From Croceibacterium ferulae (lineage in GTDB: Bacteria > Pseudomonadota > Alphaproteobacteria > Sphingomonadales > Sphingomonadaceae), in NCBI RefSeq assembly GCF_003660445.1, contig NZ_QZVQ01000002.1:372001-436000 (forward strand): DNA of 64,000 nucleotides, written 5' to 3'. Numbering within the stretch: position 1 is the first letter of the stretch; each line of letters begins with the position of its first letter. A program made the position numbers and the translations under genes. Below the pieces are notes generated by a model. The model searched no databases and was not told the DNA's origin. It was given only the letters and a program-made list of their open reading frames with translations. Positions 42,632-50,624 of the stretch are shown piece by piece.

Positions 42632-43282
42632 TTACCGCGTGGCGTTGTAGGCCAGCTGGTCCTGCGTCAGCTGGAAGCCGACCAGCACCTCGAAGGTCGC
42701 CTGCGCGACTGCGGCGCGCACTTCCGGGCGGTTCAAGGGGTCGATCGCGGCGGATTCGTCGCCGGCCTTGCGGCGTTCGGTGATCTGCCGGCGGATGTCG
42801 TCCGGCAGGGTCGCCGCGGCACGGTTCACCGTGCCGCTGGCCACGCCCTGCCCCTGCGCACGCGCCTCCCCATCGGCGAACTGCAGCACCACCGTGCCCA
42901 CGCGCTTGGCCGTCACGGCGGTTCCACCGCGCACCACCGTCGAGAAATAGGGCAGCTCCACCGTCCGGGCGCCGGCCGTGTTGCGCCGCTGGGCCACCAC
43001 GTCGAAGGTCGCTTCGGTATAGACCTGGTCGGACGCATCGTTGCAGCGGCTGCGCACATTGGTGATGGAAGCAGTTACGTCCAGCGCGTCGGCCGTGCGG
43101 GCATCCGCGGGCGAGAACAGGGTGATATTGCCCGTATGATCGGGCACGCCCACCGCCGGGCACACGGTGCGCAGGGCGGTGATCCCCACGCCCTGCTCGA
43201 TCACCAGATCACCTTCCGATCGGCAGCCCGTCAGCGCGATGGCGGCAGCAGTAGCGGCGAACAGCGCCCGGCGAGCGATCAT
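42632..43282 (-). CDS. Predicted lipoprotein, function unknown
   Basis: A protein of 216 residues. The signal MIARRALFAATAAAIALTGC ends in a clear lipobox with Cys20. The mature part has a beta-rich segment with two further cysteines (TVCPAVGV and SRCNDASDQ) and a helical C-terminus. It looks like a soluble outer-membrane-anchored lipoprotein seen in many sphingomonads. I do not recognise a named domain. It diverges from ispH across 78 bases. Confidence 0.78.
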   Translation of the reverse strand: MIARRALFAATAAAIALTGCRSEGDLVIEQGVGITALRTVCPAVGVPDHTGNITLFSPADARTADALDVTASITNVRSRCNDASDQVYTEATFDVVAQRRNTAGARTVELPYFSTVVRGGTAVTAKRVGTVVLQFADGEARAQGQGVASGTVNRAAATLPDDIRRQITERRKAGDESAAIDPLNRPEVRAAVAQATFEVLVGFQLTQDQLAYNATR

Positions 43283-43360
43283 GCGTCACAATCCTTCTGG
43301 AACAACGAGGCGCGGCCCTAGCCCTTTCCCCTTTGGCCAGCAACCGCTACAGCCCGCGGC

Positions 43361-44338
43361 ATGAACGCTTCCTTTCAGACCCCTGCCCCGCCCACGGCCG
43401 ACAAGCTGCCGCTGGAGGTGCTGATCGCCGCCCCGCGCGGTTTCTGCGCCGGGGTCGATCGCGCCATCGAGATCGTGGAAAAGGCGATCGAGCGCTATGG
43501 CGCGCCGGTCTATGTCCGGCACGAGATCGTGCACAACAAGTTCGTGGTCGACGGGCTGAAGGCCAAGGGCGCCATCTTCGTGGAAGAGCTGGACGAGGTG
43601 CCGGTGGATGCGCCGGTGGTGTTCAGTGCGCACGGCGTGCCCAAGAGCGTGCCCGAAGAGGCGCAGCGGCGGAACATGATCTGGCTGGATGCCACCTGCC
43701 CGCTGGTCAGCAAGGTCCACCGCCAGGCGGAACGCGGCGTGAAGGACGGGCGGCACATCATCTTCATCGGGCATCGGGGCCATCCGGAGGTGATCGGCAC
43801 GTTCGGCCAGGTGCCCGAAGGCCAGATGACGCTGGTGGAGACGGAAGCGGACGTCGCCGCGCTCACCCTGCCGCAGGATCAACCGCTGTCCTTCCTGACG
43901 CAGACCACGCTGTCGGTGGACGATACCGCCAAGGTGGTGGACGCGCTCAAGGCAAAGTACCCGGCCATCAAGGGGCCGCGGGCGGAGGACATCTGCTACG
44001 CCACCTCCAACCGGCAGGCATCGGTGAAGGCGATCGCGCCGTCCTGCGACCTGGTGCTGGTGATCGGTGCCCCCAATTCGTCCAATTCCGTGCGGCTGGT
44101 GGAAGTGTCGGAACGCTGCGGCACGCCGGCCAGGCTGATCCAGCGCGCGAACGAGATCGACGCCGAATGGCTGCACGGCGTGGGCACGATCGGCGTCACC
44201 GCCGGAGCCTCGGCCCCCGAACTGCTGGTGCGCGAAGTTGTCGACCAGCTGGCACAATGGCGGCAGGTGTCGGAACGGCAGGTCACGACGGCGGAGGAGA
44301 CGCTGATCTTCAAGCTGCCGCGCCAGCTGACCATCTGA
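43361..44338 (+). CDS. ispH: 4-hydroxy-3-methylbut-2-enyl diphosphate reductase
   Basis: A protein of 325 residues catalysing the last step of the MEP isoprenoid pathway, giving IPP and DMAPP. The three cluster-ligand cysteines are Cys29 ([11 protein letters not shown]), Cys113 (DATCPLV) and Cys212 ([10 protein letters not shown]). The catalytic glutamate is in VETEADV-like context, and [10 protein letters not shown] is also present. It begins a plus-strand run with thrB and rnhA, an order common in alphaproteobacteria. Confidence 0.96.
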   Translation: MNASFQTPAPPTADKLPLEVLIAAPRGFCAGVDRAIEIVEKAIERYGAPVYVRHEIVHNKFVVDGLKAKGAIFVEELDEVPVDAPVVFSAHGVPKSVPEEAQRRNMIWLDATCPLVSKVHRQAERGVKDGRHIIFIGHRGHPEVIGTFGQVPEGQMTLVETEADVAALTLPQDQPLSFLTQTTLSVDDTAKVVDALKAKYPAIKGPRAEDICYATSNRQASVKAIAPSCDLVLVIGAPNSSNSVRLVEVSERCGTPARLIQRANEIDAEWLHGVGTIGVTAGASAPELLVREVVDQLAQWRQVSERQVTTAEETLIFKLPRQLTI

Positions 44339-44357
44339 CGGCGGGCGTCCGACCGAC

Positions 44358-45308
44358 ATGGCTGTATACACCACGCTGGCCGCGCACGAGCTGGCCGCAC
44401 TGATCGCGCATTACGATGTCGGCACGCTGGTCAGCGCCAAGGGCATCGCCGAAGGGGTCAGCAATTCCAACTGGCTGATCGAGACCAGCGAAGCGCGCTT
44501 CATCCTGACCATGTACGAACAGCGCATGGACGTGGCGGAGCTGCCGTTCTTCCTGGGCCTGCTGGATCATCTGGCGGCAGAGGGCAGCCCGGTGCCGCGC
44601 ACCATCCACGATCGGGATGGCGCGGCGTTCCGCATGATCGCCGGCAAGGCGGTCGCGCTGATCGAGTTCCTGCCGGGCGTGTCGGTCGACCGGCCGACAC
44701 CCGCCCAGGCGCGGGCCGTGGGTGCCGCGCTGGCCGGGCTGCACCGGCATTCGGCGGAGTTCGCGGGCGACCGGGCCAACAGCCTGTCCCTGCCGCAATG
44801 GCGCGAGCTGTTCGACAGCTGCGGCGCGGACGGCCTTGCCAGCATCGACGCGGGCCTGCCCGCCATCGTGGCGGAAGAGCTGGCCTTCCTGCAGGCGAAC
44901 TGGCCGCATCACCTGCCGCGCTCGGTCATCCATGCCGACCTGTTTCCCGACAATGTGCTGCTGCTGGGTGACCGGGTCAGCGGGCTGATCGACTTCTACT
45001 TCGCCTGCCGCGACCTGACGGCGTATGATCTGGCGGTGACGCACAGTGCCTGGTGCTTCGATGGGGACGGCGCCTTCCGCGCCGACATCTCCGCCGCGCT
45101 GCTGGCCGGCTATGGCCCGCTTTCGGCGGACGAGAGCGCCGCCTTGCCGGTGCTGGCCCGGGGCGCGGCCATGCGGTTCATGGCGACGCGCGCCTATGAC
45201 TGGCTCAACACCCCGGCCGATGCGCTGGTGACCCGCAAGGACCCGATGGATTTCGCCCGCCGCCTCGCCTTCTACCGCCAGGCCGGCGCGGAGGCGTTCG
45301 CAGCATGA
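44358..45308 (+). CDS. thrB: Homoserine kinase (ThrB, aminoglycoside-phosphotransferase fold)
   Basis: A protein of 316 residues of the APH-like homoserine kinase type found in alphaproteobacteria, not the GHMP type of E. coli. [22 protein letters not shown] is the N-lobe. The catalytic loop [12 protein letters not shown] carries the Asp and Asn, and [19 protein letters not shown] holds the metal-binding Asp. It phosphorylates homoserine on the way to threonine. It overlaps rnhA by 4 bases. Confidence 0.94.
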   Translation: MAVYTTLAAHELAALIAHYDVGTLVSAKGIAEGVSNSNWLIETSEARFILTMYEQRMDVAELPFFLGLLDHLAAEGSPVPRTIHDRDGAAFRMIAGKAVALIEFLPGVSVDRPTPAQARAVGAALAGLHRHSAEFAGDRANSLSLPQWRELFDSCGADGLASIDAGLPAIVAEELAFLQANWPHHLPRSVIHADLFPDNVLLLGDRVSGLIDFYFACRDLTAYDLAVTHSAWCFDGDGAFRADISAALLAGYGPLSADESAALPVLARGAAMRFMATRAYDWLNTPADALVTRKDPMDFARRLAFYRQAGAEAFAA

Positions 45309-45748
45309 AGCAGGTCGAGATCTTCACCGATGGCGCCTGCAAGGGCAATCCCGGCCCCGGCGGCTGGGGCGCGATCCTGCGCATGGGCGAGCACGAGAAG
45401 GAACTGAGCGGAGGGGAGGCGCAGACCACCAACAACCGCATGGAACTGACCGCCGCGATCCGGGCCCTGACCGCGCTGACCCAGCCCTGCACGGTGACGC
45501 TGCACACCGACAGCAAATATGTGATCGACGGGATCACCAAGTGGATCCACGGCTGGCGCCGCAACAACTGGATCAATTCGCAGAAGAAGCCGGTGCTGAA
45601 CGCCGATCTGTGGCGCGAACTCGCCACCGCCAGCGACGCGCACAAGGTCGACTGGCAATGGGTCAAGGGCCATGCCGGCCACCCGGAGAACGAACGGGCG
45701 GACCGGCTGGCGAGCAATGCGGCGGAGGCTGCGGGGCGCAAGCGGTAA
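45305..45748 (+). CDS. rnhA: Ribonuclease HI
   Basis: A protein of 147 residues with the complete active site: Asp9 ([15 protein letters not shown]), Glu47 (NNRMELTAA), Asp69 ([11 protein letters not shown]) and Asp133 (NERADRLA). His123 ([10 protein letters not shown]) is also conserved. It cuts the RNA strand of RNA-DNA hybrids. The start overlaps thrB (ATGA), and the stop converges on the HTH gene 10 bases away. Confidence 0.96.
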   Translation: MKQVEIFTDGACKGNPGPGGWGAILRMGEHEKELSGGEAQTTNNRMELTAAIRALTALTQPCTVTLHTDSKYVIDGITKWIHGWRRNNWINSQKKPVLNADLWRELATASDAHKVDWQWVKGHAGHPENERADRLASNAAEAAGRKR

Positions 45749-45758
45749 GCCACAGGGG

Positions 45759-46259
45759 TTACACCGAACAGCGGAAGAGTTTGCGCATGTCGGGCCATGC
45801 GAAGGGGCCGTCCAGAACGTCGCCGATCATCCGGTCGAGCCCGTGGATGGCGGACAAAAGCCTTGAATCATCGGGCTTTCTCCAGATCGTGCGGGCCCGG
45901 CCGCGATACAGCGCAACATGGAACGGCCCTTTAAGCGCCAGGGTGCGCGCCTCCACCGGTGTGAACTTCCAGCGGGGCTGCTGTTTTCCCTTTATCGCAG
46001 TGTCCCATGCAGCGCGGAAGGAGCCGGCGCCGGGATGCTTGCGCAGGCGGTAGGCGGACTCGCGGGTCAGGCCGAGCAGCTGTGCGGCCTTCCGCACGCA
46101 GGCGGTCTCCGCCAGCAGGGCGATGAAGCGGGCCTGCCGCGCCGGGGTCCAGCCGTCACGGCGGGTGCGCAGCGGGACGGGCAGGAAGGCGGGCAGCTTG
46201 AGGTAAGGTGCCCACGGCTTGTGGCGGGGCCGTTTGCTGGAGTTGCGGCGGTTGCTCAT
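45759..46259 (-). CDS. Hypothetical protein with a helix-turn-helix-like region
   Basis: 166 residues from the ATG at 46259. The N-terminal 45 residues are very basic. WTPARQARFIALLAETACVRKAAQLLGLTRESAYRLRKHP (about 45-85) looks like a terminase-small-subunit or MarR-like helix-turn-helix, and AWDTAIKG follows. The remaining part (VEARTLALKGPFHVALYRG and RLLSAIHGLDRM) has no assigned domain. Related proteins occur in sphingomonads, but the function is unknown. It lies next to an inverted pair of palindromic repeats. Confidence 0.7.
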   Translation of the reverse strand: MSNRRNSSKRPRHKPWAPYLKLPAFLPVPLRTRRDGWTPARQARFIALLAETACVRKAAQLLGLTRESAYRLRKHPGAGSFRAAWDTAIKGKQQPRWKFTPVEARTLALKGPFHVALYRGRARTIWRKPDDSRLLSAIHGLDRMIGDVLDGPFAWPDMRKLFRCSV

Positions 46260-46324
46260 GCCCACGCGCGTAGGCGGGGCGTGTGGGTGTAGGAAAATGC
46301 TTTTGGCTGGCGTGGTGCGGACGA

Positions 46325-46380
46325 AATCCTCCCCAGCACGGGGAGGGGGATCGCTCGCGCAGCGAGGGGTGGAGGGGCAC
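46325..46380 (+). repeat. Palindromic repeat unit, left copy
   Basis: A unit of about 56 bases beginning AATCCTCCCC and ending GGTGGAGGGGCAC. It has an inner hairpin (CTCCCC/GGGGAG around AGCAC) and a second small stem (TCGCTcgcgcAGCGA). A second copy in inverted orientation lies 51 bases downstream. Such REP-like elements are scattered in alphaproteobacterial intergenic regions. Confidence 0.8.
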
Positions 46381-46431
46381 CCCGCGATCTCTCCGAACGC
46401 TCCTGGCCAGCTCCCTGTTGAGAGGCGGCGC

Positions 46432-46483
46432 GTGCCCCTCCACCACCCTGCGGGTGGTCCCCCTCCCCGTGCCGGGGAGGATT
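46432..46483 (-). repeat. Palindromic repeat unit, right copy, inverted
   Basis: The reverse complement of this 52-base segment matches the left copy at both ends (AATCCTCCCC and GGTGGAGGGGCAC) and differs mainly in the central stem (ACCACCcgcaGGGTGGT). Together the two copies would form a long cruciform or mRNA hairpin between convergent-facing untranslated ends. The rest of 46260-46508 holds nothing else recognisable. Confidence 0.8.
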
Positions 46484-46508
46484 GTCCGCTAACGCCCCTT
46501 AGCGGACA

Positions 46509-46910
46509 TCAAGTCGCCCTTTCAGTAACCCGTATCTTAAGTGATCGATCATCGGGTCCCGGCAGCCACGAAAAATTGCTAAAGCCCCAAATCTTATCCT
46601 CTGGGCCGATCACCAGATCCAACCCGGATGGTGATATCTTCCAGATTGGCGCCGGTCCGTCGTGTGTATCCACAATACCGGCTACCTCGCAGTCAGTGAG
46701 GTTTGCCTGACAGATCCAAGCCTTGTGCAAGGTGTCACCTGTTGCCCCGCCAGAATACGTCCTCTCAAGCACCGCCTTTGCTCCGCCCGGCAACGGGAGT
46801 GCGGACGTTAGGCTTGCTGCGTCTATTGCGTCCCGCTTTTCGCTCGCTGGTCCACCACTACAGGCGGACACCAGCGCAACAAGAAATATCAAACACAGGG
46901 CAGACCGCAT
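46509..46910 (-). CDS. Orphan predicted lipoprotein with atypical composition
   Basis: A protein of 133 residues with signal MRSALCLIFLVALVSAC, whose lipobox places the acylated Cys at 17. The mature part contains two further cysteines (WICQANLTDCEVAG) and a C-terminal region with WGFSNFSWLPGPDD. No family recognised. The coding sequence is visibly richer in A and T than its neighbours, particularly the 3' end, and it stands beside the repeat pair, so it may have been acquired. An overlapping plus-strand frame lacks any comparable feature. Confidence 0.65.
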   Translation of the reverse strand: MRSALCLIFLVALVSACSGGPASEKRDAIDAASLTSALPLPGGAKAVLERTYSGGATGDTLHKAWICQANLTDCEVAGIVDTHDGPAPIWKISPSGLDLVIGPEDKIWGFSNFSWLPGPDDRSLKIRVTERAT

Positions 46911-46957
46911 CGATCTAGGCTAGCCGCAGCGGCGTCCGCTTTCCACCCAAACCGCCC

Positions 46958-48064
46958 TCACCCGAACCGCGCCGGCGCATACAGCTCCGCATCCAGTCCG
47001 TCCGTCATCGCGTCCCGCGTCCGGCCCAGCAGCAGTTGCGCACCGAACCGGGCAGCGGCAGGAGCGGTCTGGATGCCGAAGCCGCCTTGTCCGGCGAACC
47101 AGAAGAAGCCCGGCACCCAGGCGTCCCAGCCATAGACCGGCCGCCGGTCCGGCGCGAAGCTGCGCAGGCCGGCCCAGCGGCGCTCCACCGCCTGCACCTG
47201 CCAGTCGACCACCTGCTCCAGCCGGTCGATGGCGAGGGCGACGTCCAGCTCCTCCGCCGCGGCGTCGCATGGGGGGCTGGGGGTCTCGTCATGCGGGCTC
47301 AGCCACAGGCGGCCGGATTCGGGCTTGAAGTAGAAGCGGCCCGCCAGATCCAGCACCAGTGGCAGGCTGGCGGGCGCGGGCGGATCGGTGCGCAGCTGCG
47401 CCACCGTGCGCCGCAGGGGTGCGATGCCGAGCGGGCGCGCGCCGGCAAGACCGGCCACCGTATCGGCCCAGGCACCGGCGGCGTTTACCACCGATCCCGC
47501 CCTGATCTCGGCGCCATCCTCCGTCCGCAGCCGCCAGCCGGTGCCTTCGCGCTCCAGCGCGGCGATGCGGGAGGCTGCGCGCAGCGTCACGCCGCCATCC
47601 CGCGCCAGCGCCAGATAGTGTGCGTGCAGCCCGGCCACATCGATGTCGGCGCAGGCGGGTTCGTGGATCGCAAGATCCCAGCCGGGCCGCAGCCCGGGGA
47701 TCATCGGGGCCAGCTGGGCGCGGTCCAGCGCCCGGATCTGCACGCCCGTTCCGGCGAAGCGGTCCATGAAGGCGGCGATCTCGGCCTCGTCACCGGCACG
47801 CGCGACATAGAGCGCGCCGCGCGTGGTCAGGAAGCCGCCATCGCGCAGATAGGGGCCGGAGGCGAGCGTGAGCGGCACGATCGGCGGGCCGCCATAGCAC
47901 TCCTCCCAGAACGCCGCCGAGCGCCCGGTCGTGTGGTAGCCGGGCTGGCGCTCCGCCTCGATCAGCAGCACGCTGGCGTCGGCAGCCTGCGCGGCAAGCT
48001 CCGCCGCGATGCTGGCGCCGGCCATGCCGGCCCCGATCACCGCAATGTCGCAGGTGGTCGTCAC
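46958..48064 (-). CDS. FAD-dependent oxidoreductase (DAO family, D-arginine dehydrogenase-like)
   Basis: 368 residues from a GTG at 48064 that overlaps the hydrolase stop (GTGA). The N-terminal FAD-binding Rossmann motif is IAVIGAGMAGASIAAELA (GxGxxG at 11-16), followed by GYHTTGRSAAFWEECYG, which closely resembles the flavin-contact region of Pseudomonas DauA. VVNAAGAWADTVA and the C-terminal FWFAGQGGFGIQTAPAAARF complete the DAO fold. It probably oxidises an amine or D-amino acid; the substrate is not known. Confidence 0.88.
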   Translation of the reverse strand: MTTTCDIAVIGAGMAGASIAAELAAQAADASVLLIEAERQPGYHTTGRSAAFWEECYGGPPIVPLTLASGPYLRDGGFLTTRGALYVARAGDEAEIAAFMDRFAGTGVQIRALDRAQLAPMIPGLRPGWDLAIHEPACADIDVAGLHAHYLALARDGGVTLRAASRIAALEREGTGWRLRTEDGAEIRAGSVVNAAGAWADTVAGLAGARPLGIAPLRRTVAQLRTDPPAPASLPLVLDLAGRFYFKPESGRLWLSPHDETPSPPCDAAAEELDVALAIDRLEQVVDWQVQAVERRWAGLRSFAPDRRPVYGWDAWVPGFFWFAGQGGFGIQTAPAAARFGAQLLLGRTRDAMTDGLDAELYAPARFG

Positions 48065-49011
48065 GCAGGCGTCACCCGGTCCAGGAAGCCATCGATTCCC
48101 GCCAGGGCGGGCAGGCGCACCGCATCCACCTCGCGCAGGAGCTCGTGCCGCGCCTCGGACCCGAACCAGCGCACCTCCGCCCGGGGCAGGCGTGTTGCGG
48201 CGCGGCGGATCGCGCGCGGGCTGACCAGCCGGTCCGCCGTGGTGGCGACGATGCAGCAGGGGGTGGCGACGGCTTCCAGCAGGCCGGGGCGGTTCAGCCG
48301 GTGGATGGAACGCATCGCGCCCGCCATCCAACCCCAGCTGCCCGGCCCCATCGCCAGTTCGGGCCGCTCCCCGCGCCACCACAATTCATCGGCATAGCGG
48401 TCGTCGCAATGCGTCAGCAGCGTCTGGCGCGACAGCACCTTGCCGCCCGGCTTCTCGCTGGTCTTCCACGCCGGTCGTCGCGGATCGCCGACGCGCACCA
48501 TCGCTGCCGCCAGCGCCCGCTTCAACAGGCCGGGCAGCGCATCGGGGCCGATGTCGAGCATGGGCGCGCTCAGCACGCATGCGGCAGGCACCGGGTCCAG
48601 CATCCGGTCCGCCAGTGCGCGCAGCACCAGATGGCCGCCCATGGAATGGCCGGCCAGCACATGCGGGCCGGGATTGCGCGCCGTCCAGTCGCGCCAGAAC
48701 GCCGCCAGATCGTCCAGCCAAGCGGCAAAATCGTTGATATGTCCGGTGGTCGCATCCAGGCCCAGCCGGCCCGATCCGCCCTGCCCGCGCCACTCCGCCG
48801 CCGCGACCTGCCAGCCCTGCCGGCGCCAGTGCTCCAGCGTTTCCAGATATTTCTCGTAGGCATCGCCGCGCCCGCACAGGAACAGCAGCGATCCGCGCGG
48901 GGCGCCGGCTGGCGGGGTCCAGTCCAGCTGGCGGATGAGGTGGCCGTCGGCGGCCCGCAAGCGGCTTTCCCGTGCGGTGGCAGGGATCCGGCGCCGGTCG
49001 AAAGCGGGCAT
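48061..49011 (-). CDS. Alpha/beta hydrolase (lysophospholipase/serine aminopeptidase S33-like)
   Basis: 316 residues from the ATG at 49011, which has GGAG 8 bases upstream; an ATG at 49032 is less well supplied. The nucleophile elbow is LAGHSMGGHL, the oxyanion region is LLFLCGRGDAYEKYLE, and EWRGQGGSGR is typical of monoglyceride lipase/lysophospholipase relatives. The acid is probably in TTADRLVS and the histidine in SEARHELLRE. It likely hydrolyses an acylglycerol or lysophospholipid. It is translationally coupled to the FAD oxidoreductase and diverges from cpaA. Confidence 0.86.
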   Translation of the reverse strand: MPAFDRRRIPATARESRLRAADGHLIRQLDWTPPAGAPRGSLLFLCGRGDAYEKYLETLEHWRRQGWQVAAAEWRGQGGSGRLGLDATTGHINDFAAWLDDLAAFWRDWTARNPGPHVLAGHSMGGHLVLRALADRMLDPVPAACVLSAPMLDIGPDALPGLLKRALAAAMVRVGDPRRPAWKTSEKPGGKVLSRQTLLTHCDDRYADELWWRGERPELAMGPGSWGWMAGAMRSIHRLNRPGLLEAVATPCCIVATTADRLVSPRAIRRAATRLPRAEVRWFGSEARHELLREVDAVRLPALAGIDGFLDRVTPA

Positions 49012-49064
49012 CTCGCTGGCTCCGGTTACCATTTCGCAAGCGATCCAGCTGTAGCAGCGGCAGG

Positions 49065-49529
49065 GTGACGCCTCATACATCTGCGACCTATGGCCTGCTG
49101 GCCCTGTTGGCAATCGTCCTGCTGGCGGCGGCGGTGGGCGACTGGCGCCATCGGCTGATCCGCAACCGGCTGAACGCCACGATCGCGGCGGGCGCGCCGC
49201 TGTTCTGGCTGGCCATCGGGATGGAGCCATGGCCCGGCATGGCGCTGCAGCTGGGCCTGGCGCTGCTGGTGCTGGCCATCTGCGCCGCTCTGTTCGCGCT
49301 GCGCATGCTGGGCGGCGGGGATGCCAAGCTGCTGGCGGCGCTGGCGCTGTGGGTGCCGCCGCCCGCCTTTGCGGAGCTGGTGCTGGTGATGGCGCTGGCG
49401 GGGGGCGTGCTGGCTGCCGTGATGCTAATCGGCGGGCCGCGTCTGGCGGCGAACAGGCCGGCGGGCCTGCCCTACGGCATCGCGATCGCGGCCGGCGGGC
49501 TGTGGGTGCTGCCCACCCTCTCCGCATGA
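49065..49529 (+). CDS. cpaA: Prepilin peptidase CpaA (A24, Tad type)
   Basis: About 154 residues from a GTG at 49065. The two catalytic aspartates of A24 prepilin peptidases are present: in VGDWRHRLIRNRLN near the N-terminus and in the GxGD-type segment GGGDAKLLAALALW. Several membrane spans fill the rest. It cleaves the leader of Flp pilins. No nearby in-frame ATG fits, so the GTG is favoured but not certain. It is the first gene of the Tad locus, 90 bases before cpaB. Confidence 0.86.
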   Translation: MTPHTSATYGLLALLAIVLLAAAVGDWRHRLIRNRLNATIAAGAPLFWLAIGMEPWPGMALQLGLALLVLAICAALFALRMLGGGDAKLLAALALWVPPPAFAELVLVMALAGGVLAAVMLIGGPRLAANRPAGLPYGIAIAAGGLWVLPTLSA

Positions 49530-49619
49530 ACCCGCTGCCACGGCGAACGGGCCGTTAACCATTCGGGGCTAATCCTGTCCGGCAGGGCCGCAGGGCGAAG
49601 AAGGGGCATCGGCAGGATC

Positions 49620-50624
49620 ATGGACAGGAAGAAGCTGGCATTGCTGGGGGGCGCGATGATGGTGGCGATGGCCACCGCGCTTGCCGCCCGTTCGATGTTC
49701 GCCGGCGCCGCCGCGCCGCAGGCGATGGCGGTCGAGGCGCCTGTGCCGACCGGGCCCAAGGTGCTGGTGGCTCGCCGTGGCCTGCCGGTCGGCACGATCA
49801 TCTCCGCCGATGCCATCAGTTATCAGCCGTGGCCGTCCGAACTGGTGCAGGACGCCTATTTCGTGGATGGCGAGGCGGAGATCGACAAGCTGCTGGGCAC
49901 GGTGGTCCGCTACCCGATCACCGCGGGCGAGCCGGTGACGCAAGGGTCGCTGGTGAAGCCCGGCGATCGCGGCTTCCTGGCGGCGGCGCTGGGCGCGGGC
50001 ATGCGCGCGGTGACGGTCGAGGTGTCCGCCCGCACGGGCGTCGCCGGCTTCGTGTTCCCGGGCGACCGGGTGGACATCATCCTGACGCAATCGGTCAGCG
50101 GCGAAGGCGAGCCGCTGCGCGCGACCGAGACCATCATGAACAATGTGCGCGTGCTGGCGACCGACCAGTCGGCGGAAAGCACCACGGAAGAAGGCAAGAC
50201 GCTGGTGCAGACCTTCCGCACCGTGACGCTGGAGGTGACCCCGCGCATGGCGGAAAAGATCGCGGTCGCCGAGACGATCGGCACCCTTAGTTTGTCGCTG
50301 CGCTCCATCGCCGACAGCCAGGGCGAACTGGACCAGGCGCTCGCATCGGGCGAGATCGACCTGCCCCCGGGCGCCACGCCCGAGCAGGAGGAGCGGCTGC
50401 TGCGGGCGGCCATCTCCCGGCCGCAGGACGTGCGCGGATCCTTCGTCACCGGGGGCGACGTCTCGCGCTTCCAGCGCAGCTCCATGCCGCGGCAGGCGAG
50501 CACGTCCTCGAGCGCCCCAGCACCCGCGCAATCACCGGCCGGCGATGCCGCGCCTCGCCCGGCCGGCCCGTCCGTGCGGGTGACGCGCGGCCAGCAGACC
50601 AGCCTGGTGCAGGTGGCGCGATGA
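49620..50624 (+). CDS. cpaB: Flp pilus assembly protein CpaB (RcpC)
   Basis: A protein of 334 residues. An N-terminal anchor or signal (about 5-25) is followed by a SAF domain (about 42-105, LVARRGLPVGTIISADAI). The rest is the RcpC/CpaB periplasmic domain, with GFVFPGDRVDIILTQ and VTLEVTPRMAEKIAVAETIG. The C-terminal 60 residues are Ser/Pro/Ala-rich. The protein is thought to stabilise the secretin in the periplasm. Its stop overlaps the cpaC start. Confidence 0.93.
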   Translation: MDRKKLALLGGAMMVAMATALAARSMFAGAAAPQAMAVEAPVPTGPKVLVARRGLPVGTIISADAISYQPWPSELVQDAYFVDGEAEIDKLLGTVVRYPITAGEPVTQGSLVKPGDRGFLAAALGAGMRAVTVEVSARTGVAGFVFPGDRVDIILTQSVSGEGEPLRATETIMNNVRVLATDQSAESTTEEGKTLVQTFRTVTLEVTPRMAEKIAVAETIGTLSLSLRSIADSQGELDQALASGEIDLPPGATPEQEERLLRAAISRPQDVRGSFVTGGDVSRFQRSSMPRQASTSSSAPAPAQSPAGDAAPRPAGPSVRVTRGQQTSLVQVAR

